Shown: in pieces, positions 16,666 through 26,409 of the stretch
How positions within the stretch are numbered: position 1 is the first letter of the stretch
Layout of the letters: each line of letters opens with the position of its first letter
Translations under genes and position numbers: made by a program
Notes under the pieces: model-generated
What the model saw: only the letters and a program-made list of their open reading frames with translations
Database searches by the model: none
Told to the model about the DNA's origin: nothing
From: Variovorax sp. 54
GTDB lineage: Bacteria > Pseudomonadota > Gammaproteobacteria > Burkholderiales > Burkholderiaceae_C
Direction of reading: 5' to 3'
Length of the DNA: 64,000 nucleotides
Assembly: GCF_002754375.1 (NCBI RefSeq)
Contig: NZ_PEFF01000001.1
Span: 5,473,501 to 5,537,500, forward strand

Positions 16666-16687
16666 GAAGGCCTTGTCGTCCGCGTCT

Positions 16688-19600
16688 TCAGCGCACTTCG
16701 ACGCCGGCCCAGCGGCCGTCGCCTTCGAAGGCCTTGGCTTCGGGCTCGTACATGCGGAACAGGCGCGCCGGCGGCAGCTTGAAGGTGCCGCGCTGCGAGA
16801 AGCGGACCAGGTGGCGCACGGTCAGCGGCGTGCCTGCCACCAGCGTGTCCAGCGGCACGGCGTAGCCCTGCGCGGTGGCCTGGCTCTGTGCGCGCTCCAT
16901 CGGCTGCAGCTTGCCGGCACTGTCGGCCATGTCGATGCCCCAGGTGCTTTCTTCCACCGCCGCGCCCGGCGGCAGCGCGGCCTCCACGAGGCTCCAGCGC
17001 AGGGCCTTCGGGGCCGTGACGGTGAGCTGGTCGAGGTAGAGCGCGTTGGTGTCCAGCGGCGTGCCGGGTTTCACGGCTTCGAGCTTCACCGTGATGCGGC
17101 CGTCGCTGACCACGGGGACCGGCGCCGGTGCAGGCTGGCCCGGCGCGGCCGCGGCCGGCGGCTCCGGTGCGGGACGCGGCTGGGTGACCACGCGCCACAG
17201 CGTGCGCTCGACCTTCGCGTCGAGCGCGGGCGCCTGCGCCTCGTTGCTCTCGTAGCTCACGAAGGCCCAGGCCGCCTTCTGCCCGGCAGGCAGCTCCAGC
17301 GTGGCCGGTGCGGCGGCGCCGGGGGGCAGGCGCCAGCTCGTGCCGGTGCCGTCGGTGGCGCGCACCCAGGGCGCGCCGAGGGACGGCGCCGCGTCCGTGC
17401 CGGCGGCGAGCCGGCTGCCGCCGAGCGCGCGGTGCAGCCACAGCAACGTCTGCGCACGGTCGATGGAAGGCGTGTCGGCGCGGATCTGGCCCAGCACCGC
17501 CGCGGCCTTGTCGGCGCTCGCGCGTTGCGTGGCCATCAGCAGCGCCTGCACCAGCGGTGCGTCGACGCCGGCCAGGCGCGCGGCGGCTTCGTCGGCGGCG
17601 GCGCGCGCCTTGGCGCTGGCGACCGTCGGGCCGGCGGTCTGCACGGCCAGCACGAGCGCCATGTCGCGGGTGTCCGGGGCGTTGGGAAGCGTGGCGTCCA
17701 CCATCGCGAGGCTGCCGCGGCGTTGTGCCAGTTGCGTGGCATCGCTGGCCGGCTGGGCGGCCAGTTGGTCGGCGAGGCCGCCGGCCATCGAGCCCACGGG
17801 CAGGCCCATCTCCTGCATCCACGACAGCGCCAGCGCGCGCTGCAGCGGCGGCAGCTTCTGGCCGTCCTTGGCGTAGACGTCGAGCAGTCGCTGCCAGTTC
17901 GAGGCCGGCAGCGTCACGCGCAGCGCCTGGGTGGCGCGCCAGTCGGCGTAGTAGGCGTAGGCAGTCAGGAAGGCATCGTTGGGCATGCCGCGTCCCCACC
18001 ATCCGAACTGCGCCTGCGGGCCGGCCATCTGCGCGATCGAGAGCCGCGCCGTGGCCAGGCGCTGCATCAGCGCCGGCGCCATCGGCTGCTGCGCCGCCGA
18101 CAGCGATTGCAGCGCGAGCGACAGCGGGAGCATGCGGCTGGCGGTCTGCTCCACGCTGCCGCGCGGGGTGTCGATGAGGGCGTCGATCTGCTGGCTGAAG
18201 GCGCCGGCCGCGGCGTCCTGCGCGAGCGAAACGCGCACGCGCGATGCGTCGGCGGGCAAGGCCAGCGGGGCACTGCCTGCCGCGAGGTCGAGTGCCTTGT
18301 CGCGCGGCGCGCGCCAGGCCACCGGGAGGCGGCGCACGGGCACGTCGAGCGTGTCGACCACGCGGGCGTCCTGGCGCAGCGTGACGCTGACCGCGCCCGA
18401 CTTGTCTGCGTCGCCCGCAGCGAGCGGCAGGGCGATGAAGTTGACGCCGGGGCGCACCGTGACGGTGTCCTTGCGCTCCACGCCCGCGCCGCTGGCGCTC
18501 CATTCGACCTTGGCTTCGCGCCCGGTCTGGTTGAACAGGGCCAGCGAGGCCTGCGCCTTGTCGCCCTGGCGCTGCCAGTCGGGGCTGGTCCACTTGGCGT
18601 AGAAGGCCTTGTCGGAGCGCACCCAGCCCACCTGCTGGCCCACCGCGCCGCCGGCGCTCATGGCGCGGCCGGTGATGCGCCAGCGCGTGAGCGAGTCGGG
18701 CATGGTGAAGCTGAAGCGCGTGTGGCCGGAGGCGTCGGTCGCCAGCCGCGGCTCCCAGGCGGCGGTGTCGATGTTGTCGCGGCGCGGCCGCTCCAGCACC
18801 TTCACCGCGCGGTCGTTGACCTGGCGCGCGCCCGGCAGCGTGCCCAGCTTGCTGGTCGCGAGGTCGTAGCCGATGAAGGACAGGCTGGCGCTGGTGCGCA
18901 CGTTGTTGCGGCGCGGGTGATAGAAGAAGTCGCCGATGGCCGGCGCGATCTCGGGCTGCAGCACGTAGATCATTTCGTCGACCACGCCCACGGCGAGGTC
19001 GGTGGCCACGGGCTTGCCCGCCAGCGTGGCACTCACGTCGATGGTGACGGTGTCGCCGGGCGCATACACCGCCTTGTCGGGCGTGAAGGCCAGCGCGATG
19101 CGCTCCTGCTCGACCCTGACTCCCTGGTTCTGGAACACGTAGTCGCCGTTCTTCACGTAGGCCACCGACAGTGTCATGTTGGGGCTCATGACGTCGCGCA
19201 CGGGCAGCGTGAACTTCCACTGCGTGGGGGCGATGCGCTCGCTTTTGATCCAGTCGGTGTTCCTGCCCATCAGCGCGGTGGCTTCGACGCGGTCGCGCTC
19301 CAGCGTGAGCAGGGCGTTGTCCACCGGCTCGGGAAAGCTCACCAGCACCTGGGCCGTGTCGCCCGCGCGGTAGCTCGTGCGGTCGAGCACCATGCCGACG
19401 CTGCCGGCGGGCGCCTTCACGCCGTCGCCGCTCACCCAGTGGCTGGCGGCGCCGACGATGCGGCCCTTGTCGTCCAGCAGCGAGAGCGTGTAGCTGCCCG
19501 GCGTCGGGAAGCTGACCGACAGCGTGTCGCCGGTTGGCATGGGGCCCGACTGCTTGGTGCGGTCTTCCAGGCGCACCCATTGCCAGGTGGCGGGGCGCGC

Positions 19601-21406
19601 TGGCGTGGCGGGTGTATCGGCTGCCGCCGTGGCGCCGGCGCGCTGGCTGGCCGCGAGCTTGAAGCCCACCGCTTGTCCCGGCTGCGAGAACTGGCGGTCG
19701 GCCGCGAGGCGGAACGAGGCCGCGCCGCGCTCCACCAGAATCTCGCGCGAGGTGCGCACGCGGTAGGCCGCGCCGTCGGTGGCCAACGCCGTGAGCAGGT
19801 AGCGGCTGGGCTCGGTGGCCGCGGGCAGCGAGAACTTCGCGATGCCGTCGCCGTCGGTCTCCAGCTCGGCCTGCTGCAGCTTCACCGGGAACTGGCCGGC
19901 GTAGTCGAGTTCGCCGTTCACCATGGCCAGCTTCTGCGAGCGCGCCGTGAGGCTCACGCGTGCACGCGCCACCGGCTTGCCGTCGGGGTAGTTCAGCTGC
20001 AGCTTGCCGCCGACGGCCTCGCCGGTCTTGAAGTCGGCCTTCTCGGGCAGCAGCACGATGTCGAAATGCGGCTTCTGGTAGTCGGCCACGCGGAAGGCGG
20101 CGGTGTAGGTGTCGCCGCCCATGGCCAGGCGCAGCTCGTAGCCGCCGGCCACGGCGTTGTCGGGCAACGCAAAGCGCGCGTCCGCGCCCTTGGCGCCCGA
20201 GAAGGCGAGCTTCTGCGCATGCACCACCTGGCCGGCGGGGTCGAGCACGGCGAGCGCCAGGTCGGCGTCTTTCAGGGCGACGGATTCGCGCGCGCTGCGA
20301 AACTCGCGCCCGCTCACTTTCACGTTCACCGAGTCGCCCGGGCGGTACAGCGGGCGGTCGGTCACGGTGTAGACCTTGGCGTTGTAGATCTCGCTGTCGT
20401 AGTAGAAGTTTTCGGAAATGAAGACGCCGCCTGCGGGGTCCTGGCCGAACACGTAGGTCTGCTCGGGCGATTGGCGCTCGAGCTTCACCAGGCCCTGGGC
20501 ATCGGCCTCGCCGCTCTTGAGCACGCCGACGCCGTCGGTCCAGACCACTTTGGTGCCGGGCACCGGCGCGCCGGCTGCGCGCTGCGCCGCCCACACCAGC
20601 ATCTGGTCGCCCGAGACCTTGGTGATGGCCACGGTGTCCGACACGAACAGCAGCGTGGTCGCGCGGAACTGGCCGCTGATGGCTTCCACCAGGTACAGCC
20701 CCGGCGTGCGCTTGCCCACCGGCACGAACACGTTGCCTTGCGAGGCGTTGATGAATTCGCTGCTGGAGCCTTCCAGCTTCACGCCCTTGGGCAGGCCGAT
20801 CGGCTGCGCCTTGTGCACCGGGTAGCGAAAGCGCTCCACCACCGGCAGGCCCGGGATCGGGCGGAACTGCCGGGGCTCCTCGAAGACCGAGGGCTGCTTG
20901 AGCCTGGCGGGCGTCTTCAGTTCGGGCGCCTGCTGCGTCACGGCGCGGCGCGCGTTGGCCGAGAACATCTGCTGCCAGGCCAGGCGCGCCTTGACGACCC
21001 AGCTGTCCCACAGGTGGGTGAGCGTGTTGGCCAGGCCTTCGTCGGCGGCACGCGCACCCACCTGCACGCGGTGCAGGTTCTTCTGCTTCTGCAGGAAGGC
21101 GAGGGCGTCGGGAATCCTGTAGACCAGCACGTCCACGCCGCCCACCTGTTCCAGCGCCGAGGGCTGGTTCACTTCCAGGCGGACACGGGCCGTCTGGTCG
21201 CTGGCGAAGGTGGCGTCGGAGAGCAGGAAGAAGGGCTCGCCGGTGTAGGCCGAGCGGCTGTTCTCCAGCGGCTGGGGTTGGGGCTCGTCCGCTGCGTTCG
21301 TCGTCAGCGGCTGCATCGCCGTGAACGCGGTGGCCGCCGCGAGTGCCAGTGGAACAAGACGCCGCCACAAGGGCCACGGGGACGGGACAGGTGTGTGCAT
21401 GGTCAT
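16688..21406 (-). CDS. yfaS: Bacterial alpha-2-macroglobulin, YfaS type (degenerate thioester)
   Basis: 1572 residues, close to E. coli YfaS (about 1534). A signal peptide without lipobox cysteine indicates a soluble periplasmic protein. MG1/MG2 domains with the proline-rich macroglobulin signature (VYTVTDRPLYRPGDSVNVKV, near residue 350) are followed by further MG domains, the A2M domain (AWEPRLATDASGHTRFSFTM) and a helical thioester domain. In that domain the CxEQ thioester is replaced by S-V-E-Q (S1084 in RGSVEQTASRM), so no thioester can form and protease trapping cannot be covalent. Start chosen at 21406 because the ATG overlaps the yfaT stop (ATGA). Confidence 0.93.
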   Translation of the reverse strand: MTMHTPVPSPWPLWRRLVPLALAAATAFTAMQPLTTNAADEPQPQPLENSRSAYTGEPFFLLSDATFASDQTARVRLEVNQPSALEQVGGVDVLVYRIPDALAFLQKQKNLHRVQVGARAADEGLANTLTHLWDSWVVKARLAWQQMFSANARRAVTQQAPELKTPARLKQPSVFEEPRQFRPIPGLPVVERFRYPVHKAQPIGLPKGVKLEGSSSEFINASQGNVFVPVGKRTPGLYLVEAISGQFRATTLLFVSDTVAITKVSGDQMLVWAAQRAAGAPVPGTKVVWTDGVGVLKSGEADAQGLVKLERQSPEQTYVFGQDPAGGVFISENFYYDSEIYNAKVYTVTDRPLYRPGDSVNVKVSGREFRSARESVALKDADLALAVLDPAGQVVHAQKLAFSGAKGADARFALPDNAVAGGYELRLAMGGDTYTAAFRVADYQKPHFDIVLLPEKADFKTGEAVGGKLQLNYPDGKPVARARVSLTARSQKLAMVNGELDYAGQFPVKLQQAELETDGDGIAKFSLPAATEPSRYLLTALATDGAAYRVRTSREILVERGAASFRLAADRQFSQPGQAVGFKLAASQRAGATAAADTPATPARPATWQWVRLEDRTKQSGPMPTGDTLSVSFPTPGSYTLSLLDDKGRIVGAASHWVSGDGVKAPAGSVGMVLDRTSYRAGDTAQVLVSFPEPVDNALLTLERDRVEATALMGRNTDWIKSERIAPTQWKFTLPVRDVMSPNMTLSVAYVKNGDYVFQNQGVRVEQERIALAFTPDKAVYAPGDTVTIDVSATLAGKPVATDLAVGVVDEMIYVLQPEIAPAIGDFFYHPRRNNVRTSASLSFIGYDLATSKLGTLPGARQVNDRAVKVLERPRRDNIDTAAWEPRLATDASGHTRFSFTMPDSLTRWRITGRAMSAGGAVGQQVGWVRSDKAFYAKWTSPDWQRQGDKAQASLALFNQTGREAKVEWSASGAGVERKDTVTVRPGVNFIALPLAAGDADKSGAVSVTLRQDARVVDTLDVPVRRLPVAWRAPRDKALDLAAGSAPLALPADASRVRVSLAQDAAAGAFSQQIDALIDTPRGSVEQTASRMLPLSLALQSLSAAQQPMAPALMQRLATARLSIAQMAGPQAQFGWWGRGMPNDAFLTAYAYYADWRATQALRVTLPASNWQRLLDVYAKDGQKLPPLQRALALSWMQEMGLPVGSMAGGLADQLAAQPASDATQLAQRRGSLAMVDATLPNAPDTRDMALVLAVQTAGPTVASAKARAAADEAAARLAGVDAPLVQALLMATQRASADKAAAVLGQIRADTPSIDRAQTLLWLHRALGGSRLAAGTDAAPSLGAPWVRATDGTGTSWRLPPGAAAPATLELPAGQKAAWAFVSYESNEAQAPALDAKVERTLWRVVTQPRPAPEPPAAAAPGQPAPAPVPVVSDGRITVKLEAVKPGTPLDTNALYLDQLTVTAPKALRWSLVEAALPPGAAVEESTWGIDMADSAGKLQPMERAQSQATAQGYAVPLDTLVAGTPLTVRHLVRFSQRGTFKLPPARLFRMYEPEAKAFEGDGRWAGVEVR

Positions 21407-22080
21407 CGTGCGAGAAAGGCGAGCCGGTAGACACCGGCGAAATTGGGGTTGTCGTCGGTGGGGCGCCAGCGCGTGTCGCTCCAGCCGAGCAGCTGGGTGG
21501 CGCGCACGGCGCGCAGGCCGTTGTCGCCGGGCAGCACGCGGCCCGTGTGATAGGCGATGTAGTTGCCCATCCACACCATGAGGTGCTGCTCGTCGCCCTG
21601 GTCGTAGAACAGCATGTCGCCCAAGAGCGCCTGCTGCAGCTGGCGCGTGACGAAGCGCGTGTTCTCCTGCACCAGCTCGAGTGCACCGACGTAGGCGTCG
21701 CGCGTGCCGTCGGCGCGCCGCCAGGTGTTGCGCAGCGGCGCCGCGGCGGCCGGGTCGATGTCGGGCGGCAGGCGGCGCGCGAGCAAACCGTTGGCGCGGC
21801 GCCAGGCCACGTCGTGTTCGCGCAGCGACTCGGCCACCGAGAAGCGCACCAGCCCCGCGCAGTCGCGGTGCGTCCAGCGCGGCGTGGGGCCGCGCTCGAT
21901 CTGTTCGTGGATCAGCAGCGTCATCCAGTCGCGAAAGTGTGCGGACTGTTCACGGTTCAGCGCGGGTGTATCGGCTGCCAGGGTGGGCAGCGCCGGCATC
22001 GCGGACGCCAGCGCCAGCGCAGCGCCCCGGCCGAGCGCCGTCCGGCGATCGATGCCGGCGGTGATGGCGCGGCGCGTCAC
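21403..22080 (-). CDS. yfaT: YfaT-type DUF1175 protein, NlpC/P60-like cysteine hydrolase pattern
   Basis: 225 residues starting at a GTG that overlaps the yfaA stop (GTGA). A signal peptide with Arg-rich start (MTRRAITAGIDRRTALGRG) precedes a domain whose order of motifs follows NlpC/P60 peptidases: DCAGLVRF (C74), then GDMLFYDQGDEQHLMVWMG (H166) and a further histidine in YIAYHTG (H178). DUF1175 is the accepted family name; assignment to a papain-like cell-wall hydrolase is my inference from these motifs. Lies between yfaA and the macroglobulin gene, translationally coupled to both. Confidence 0.8.
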   Translation of the reverse strand: MTRRAITAGIDRRTALGRGAALALASAMPALPTLAADTPALNREQSAHFRDWMTLLIHEQIERGPTPRWTHRDCAGLVRFSVAESLREHDVAWRRANGLLARRLPPDIDPAAAAPLRNTWRRADGTRDAYVGALELVQENTRFVTRQLQQALLGDMLFYDQGDEQHLMVWMGNYIAYHTGRVLPGDNGLRAVRATQLLGWSDTRWRPTDDNPNFAGVYRLAFLAR

Positions 22081-23726
22081 TTGGACTGCGGCGCCGCCGA
22101 CATCGCCTGCCACTCGACCGGCACCCAGCCGTTGCTGTCGCCCGCGCCTTGCGCCACGGCCCGTGCCGGTGGCAGCTTGCGCAGCGCATTCAGGCGCGGC
22201 ACCAGGTGCTGCTGGGCCGCCTGGCGAAGAATTTCCTGATCGGCAGGCAGCACGGCCATGGCCTCGCGCTGCAACAGGTCGGCGATCTGCGTGGGCGCGC
22301 CGACCACCAGCGTGGTGCCGCCGGCCGGCGGCAGCGTGTCGGCCACGCCCGGGTAGCGCTTGGCCTGGGTGTTCAGCGCCAGCTCGACCAGCTTGTCGTC
22401 GGGCGAGAACGCGACCCATCGGCCTTGCCGGGCCAGGGTGGGCCGGTAGGCCTTGTCGTCGCCGTCGGCATACGGCCCCCAGGGGCCGGTCACCTGGCTT
22501 TGCCACTGGCCGACGCCGGGTTTCGCCGCCGGGTCGGTGCGCGTGGCGTCGGTCGAGATCAGCCAGTCCGCCAGGCCGGCGAGCGTGGCATCGGTCTCGG
22601 GGCCGGCCGATGCCTTCATCTGCGCGACGAACAGCGGCGTGTGCAGCTGCGAGCGGGCGTACCAGCAGACGGCGGCGGGGCCGTCGAACTGCGCGGCCAG
22701 GGCCTTCATCGCCTCGGCGTTCGGCGCCGCCGGGGCGTCTTTCATCAGCGCGTCCATCTGCGCCCATTCGACCGGCAGCATGGCGCAGGCCGCGGGGTTG
22801 GCCGGCAGGGCGGACCACAGTTCGCGGTCGCCCGGTGCGGCGGGCAGGGTGCCGGCCGCCTTCACGCGCACGGCCGTGCGCAGCGCGGCGCCGTGGGGTG
22901 CGACGTCGAAGCGAACGGCCTGCACGCCCGGAAAGAAGTGCTGGTAGCCGAAGGACAGCAGCCGCGCATCGGCCACGATCGCCGAGCTGCCCGGCGCGGC
23001 GGCGCCTTCTTCACCGAGCCCGAAGCCGCGGCGCCAGGCCGATTGCGAACGGGTGTCGCCCGACAGCAGGCCCTCGACCACCTCCAGGGCCGGTCCGCTG
23101 GCCTGGCTTTCGTTGTTGAACAGCAGGCCCGGGTCGCTCAGCACCACCACGCGGTTGCCCTGCGACAGCAGCACCAGCGTGCGACGCGGCGACAGCACCA
23201 GCGCGTAGGCATTCACGTCATTTCCGTTGGCGCGCAGCGTGCCGATGATGCTCAGCTGCGAGTCCTTGGCGGCGATGCCCGCCAGGCCCTGCAGGGCGGT
23301 GGCCACTGCGCCGCGGGTCATGGTCAGCGCCCAGTAGCGCGGGGCGCCCTTGGCATCGGGCCACCAGGCCATTTCGGCCGGCTCGTCCAGGGCCGCGGCC
23401 AGTAGCTGGTCGGTCCAGGTGGTGTCGCGCTCGTACGCGATGCGCTTGATCGCGCCGCGCAGGCTCAGCCGGTCTTCCTGGTTTTCGTAATAGAAGGCGA
23501 AATCTTCGGTGAGCACGTCGCGCACCACCGGTGCCTGCACGATGTCGCGCGGCAGGCGCGAGAGCGCGGGGGTGGCGATGTAGGCATACGGTGCCGACAG
23601 GTCCACGTTGAGGGCGTTGATGTCGCCGTCGAAGTGCGAGCGCCGCATCTTGACGAAGGCCACGCCGGCACCCACCAGCACGATCGCCGCGACGCCCGCG
23701 ACCATCCATTTTTTTCTTGTGTCCAT
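22077..23726 (-). CDS. yfaA: YfaA-type DUF2138 membrane-anchored protein
   Basis: 549 residues. One N-terminal membrane anchor (WMVAGVAAIVLVGAGVAFV, residues 7-25) is followed by a large periplasmic domain with the DUF2138 pattern (LNVDLSAPYAYIATPALSRL, FAFYYENQEDRLSLRGAIKRI). Function unknown. It is the first gene of the five-gene operon yfaA-T-S-Q-P; the same set, in another order, occurs in E. coli. Three 11-base-spaced direct repeats at 23809-23837, 83 bases upstream of the ATG, suggest control by an OmpR-family response regulator. Confidence 0.85.
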   Translation of the reverse strand: MDTRKKWMVAGVAAIVLVGAGVAFVKMRRSHFDGDINALNVDLSAPYAYIATPALSRLPRDIVQAPVVRDVLTEDFAFYYENQEDRLSLRGAIKRIAYERDTTWTDQLLAAALDEPAEMAWWPDAKGAPRYWALTMTRGAVATALQGLAGIAAKDSQLSIIGTLRANGNDVNAYALVLSPRRTLVLLSQGNRVVVLSDPGLLFNNESQASGPALEVVEGLLSGDTRSQSAWRRGFGLGEEGAAAPGSSAIVADARLLSFGYQHFFPGVQAVRFDVAPHGAALRTAVRVKAAGTLPAAPGDRELWSALPANPAACAMLPVEWAQMDALMKDAPAAPNAEAMKALAAQFDGPAAVCWYARSQLHTPLFVAQMKASAGPETDATLAGLADWLISTDATRTDPAAKPGVGQWQSQVTGPWGPYADGDDKAYRPTLARQGRWVAFSPDDKLVELALNTQAKRYPGVADTLPPAGGTTLVVGAPTQIADLLQREAMAVLPADQEILRQAAQQHLVPRLNALRKLPPARAVAQGAGDSNGWVPVEWQAMSAAPQSK

Positions 23727-23808
23727 GAATCCCTACCCTGCATGAAGGCAGCGCCACCCCCCGGCGGCGCATGGCCTTGATTCTGGCAGGGTCCATGGGG
23801 GCGTCCCA

Positions 23809-23837
23809 TGAAGTCTCGGTGAAGTCGCTGTGAAGCG
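23809..23837 (-). promoter_or_regulatory. Three 11-base direct repeats, candidate OmpR/PhoB-family site
   Basis: TGAAGTC begins at 23809 and 23820 and TGAAGCG at 23831, an exact 11-base period, read as CTTCA or TTCAC repeats on the operon strand. Tandem half-sites one helical turn apart are how OmpR/PhoB-type response regulators bind. The site lies 83-111 bases upstream of the yfaA start. Confidence 0.5.
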
Positions 23838-23863
23838 ATGCCACCGCGCTCGCCGGCGCGCGT

Positions 23864-25288
23864 TCAGTCGATGACTTCGGGCCAGTCGGTGTGGAAGAAC
23901 CGGCCTTCGGGCTTGTCCACGCGCTCGTACGTGTGCGCCCCGAAGAAGTCGCGCTGCGCCTGCAGCAGGTTCGCGCTCAGGCGTGCCGTGCGGTAGCTGT
24001 CGTAGTAGGCCAGCGACGCGCTGAAGGCCGGCACCGGGATGCCGTTGCTGACCGCCAGCGCCACCACCTCGCGCCAGTTCTGCTGCGTGCGGTTCAGCAG
24101 GTCCTGGAAGAACGGGTCGAGCATCAGGTTGCCCAGCGCCGGGTCGGTGCGGAAGGCGTCGGTGATGCGGTTCAGGAAGCGCGCGCGGATGATGCAGCCG
24201 CCGCGCCAGATCGACGCGATGCCTGCCAGGTCGAGCTTCCAGCCTTTCTTCTCGCCCATCGTCTGGATGAGGTCGAAGCCCTGCGTGTAGCTGATGACCT
24301 TCGAGGCATAGAGCGCGTCGTGCACCTTGGCCACCAGCGCCTGCTTCTCCAGCGACAGCGCGGGCACCGGCCCGTGCAGCAGCTGACTGGCCGCCACGCG
24401 CGCCTTCTTCTGCGACGACAGCACGCGCGCTTCGACCGCGGCGTTGATGGTGCTGATGACCACCGCGTTCTCGGCCGCGTTCAGCAGCGTCCACTGGCCC
24501 GTGCCTTTCTGGCCGGCCTTGTCGAGGATGAGGTCGACCACCGGCTGGCCCGTTTCCGGGTCTTTCTGTTCGAGCGCCTTGGCGGTGATCTGGATCAGGT
24601 AGCTCTGCAGCTCGCCGTCGTTCCATTCGTTGAAGATCGCGGCCATCTCGTCGGTCGTGAAGCCGGCCGCCTTGAACAGGCTGTAGGCCTCGCAGATCAG
24701 CTGCATGTCGCCGTACTCGATGCCGTTGTGCACCATCTTCACGTAGTGGCCCGCGCCGCCCGGGCCAATGTGAATGACGCAGGGCTCGCCGTCCACCTTG
24801 GCTGCGATGCTCTCGAAGATCGGCTTCATCACCTCCCAGGTCGAGAGCGGGCCGCCCGGCATGATCGATGGCCCCTTGCGCGCGCCTTCCTCGCCGCCCG
24901 ACACGCCCGCGCCGATGAAGCGCAGGCCCTTGCTGCTCAGATAGGCGTCGCGGCGCTCGGTGTCGGTGTAGAGGCTGTTGCCGCCGTCGATGACGATGTC
25001 GTCTTTGTCGAGCAGGGGGATCAGCTGTTCGATCACCTGGTCGACCGGCGCGCCGGCCTTCACCATGATCTGGATCTTGCGGGGCTTGGCCAGGCTTTGA
25101 ACGAATTCCTCGAGCGTCTTGGCGCCCACGAGCTTCTTGCCGGGATTGGCGGCAATGAAGGTCTCGGTGGTGGCCTCGGTGCGGTTGTAGACGCTGACCT
25201 GGAAGCCGCGGCTTTCCACGTTCAGCACCAGGTTCTGTCCCATCACGGCCAGGCCGATCAATCCGAAATCGCTTTGCTGCTTGCTCAT
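23864..25288 (-). CDS. gndA: 6-phosphogluconate dehydrogenase, decarboxylating
   Basis: 474 residues, the usual length of the long dimeric form. It oxidises 6-phosphogluconate to ribulose 5-phosphate in the pentose phosphate pathway. Visible: Rossmann motif GLAVMGQNLVLNV near residue 10, the signature IGAGVSGGEEGARKGPSIMP near residue 128, and the substrate segment VHNGIEYGDMQLICEAY. The C-terminal half is all-helical. The ATG at 25288 gives the conserved MSKQQSDFGLIG start; a longer open frame to 25390 would overlap the divergent AraC promoter and is rejected. Monocistronic. Confidence 0.96.
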   Translation of the reverse strand: MSKQQSDFGLIGLAVMGQNLVLNVESRGFQVSVYNRTEATTETFIAANPGKKLVGAKTLEEFVQSLAKPRKIQIMVKAGAPVDQVIEQLIPLLDKDDIVIDGGNSLYTDTERRDAYLSSKGLRFIGAGVSGGEEGARKGPSIMPGGPLSTWEVMKPIFESIAAKVDGEPCVIHIGPGGAGHYVKMVHNGIEYGDMQLICEAYSLFKAAGFTTDEMAAIFNEWNDGELQSYLIQITAKALEQKDPETGQPVVDLILDKAGQKGTGQWTLLNAAENAVVISTINAAVEARVLSSQKKARVAASQLLHGPVPALSLEKQALVAKVHDALYASKVISYTQGFDLIQTMGEKKGWKLDLAGIASIWRGGCIIRARFLNRITDAFRTDPALGNLMLDPFFQDLLNRTQQNWREVVALAVSNGIPVPAFSASLAYYDSYRTARLSANLLQAQRDFFGAHTYERVDKPEGRFFHTDWPEVID

Positions 25289-25418
25289 GTGTGCGGGCCC
25301 TTCGTGCATGTGCAGTTGAAAAAGTAGCCGGTCATTGTGCCGGGCACCCGCGCGGCGCGGCGTCGGAGGGCGTCTATACCCGCTTGGCAAACGGGCCCGG
25401 GCTGGCTATGTTGGCGGG

Positions 25419-26402
25419 ATGACCTCCGCCGCCATGTCCGCAACCCCTGCAGCGATCCACACCTGGTCGACCGACGCGGTGCCGCCACCGCAGCGGCTGG
25501 ACTACTGGATCGGCGCAGTCTGCGAAGGCTTTCTCGAGATGGACGTGACCAGCCCGCAGGCCGGTGGCTTCGGCGCCTCGCTCGAGTCCGCGCCGCTCGG
25601 GCCGCTGCACGTGAACCGGGTGCGCGGCAGCGCGCAGGACGTGTACCGCACCCGTCGTGCCATCGCCCACAGCCGCCAGAACTACTACTACCTGCTGTGC
25701 AAGGCCGACTCGCCCTGGGTCGCGGTGCAGGAGGAGCGCTCGGCGCGCCTGCTGCCCGGCGACGCGGTGCTGGTCGATTCGCGGCGCTGCTACGCCTTTC
25801 ACCTGCAGCAGTCGGCCGACACCGTGTCGATCGAGCTGCCGACCGCCTGGGTCGAGTCGTGGCTGCCCGATGCCGGCGACCATGTCGCGCGCCGCATCGA
25901 CGGGCACAGCGGCTGGGGCGCGGCGCTCAGCGGCTTTGCCCGGGCGCTGTCGCCCGAAGTGGCCAGCCGGCCGCCGCTGCCGGTGGCGCTGCTGGCCGAC
26001 CAGCTCGGCGGGCTGCTGGCCTTGGCACTCGGTCCCGGCGTGGCGGTGCCCGACGCGTGTGGCCGCGCCGCCTGGCGTCAGCGCGTGCTCGACGCCACGC
26101 GCGAGCGCCATGCCGAACCGGGCCTCACAGCGGGAGCCGTCGCACAAGGGCTCGGCATTTCGGAGCGCAGCCTGCACCGCTGCCTCGCGGAAGGGGGCGA
26201 GGGCGCGACGACGTTCGCCAACGCGCTGGCCGCCTGCCGCATGCAGGTGGCGCAGCGCATGCTGGCCGACGCGCGCTTCGACCGCCTGAGCGTGGCGCAG
26301 ATCGGCCTGCGCGTCGGGCTGGCGGACGCCTCGCACTTCGTGCGCCTGTGCCGCCGCCATCTGGGCGGCACGCCGGGCGCGCTGCGGCAGTCGCGCGGCT
26401 GA
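25419..26402 (+). CDS. AraC family transcriptional regulator
   Basis: 327 residues. The N-terminal half is a cupin-like AraC-binding-like domain (LDYWIGAVCEGFLEMDV, YYLLCKADSPW). The C-terminal ~100 residues hold two helix-turn-helix units (LTAGAVAQGLGISERSLHRCL and LSVAQIGLRVGLADASHFVRLC) ending in the AraC signature. It is convergent with, and 8 bases from, the end of the dioxygenase operon, so it may be its activator, though it reads away from that promoter. An alternative ATG lies at 25434. Confidence 0.85.
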   Translation: MTSAAMSATPAAIHTWSTDAVPPPQRLDYWIGAVCEGFLEMDVTSPQAGGFGASLESAPLGPLHVNRVRGSAQDVYRTRRAIAHSRQNYYYLLCKADSPWVAVQEERSARLLPGDAVLVDSRRCYAFHLQQSADTVSIELPTAWVESWLPDAGDHVARRIDGHSGWGAALSGFARALSPEVASRPPLPVALLADQLGGLLALALGPGVAVPDACGRAAWRQRVLDATRERHAEPGLTAGAVAQGLGISERSLHRCLAEGGEGATTFANALAACRMQVAQRMLADARFDRLSVAQIGLRVGLADASHFVRLCRRHLGGTPGALRQSRG

Positions 26403-26409
26403 ACGGCGG

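Noticed and set aside
16562..21430. 1622-residue open frame on the plus strand opposite the macroglobulin gene
   Set aside because: It is low-complexity, rich in His, Arg, Gly and Ala, and arises from the third-position GC bias of the real gene on the other strand.
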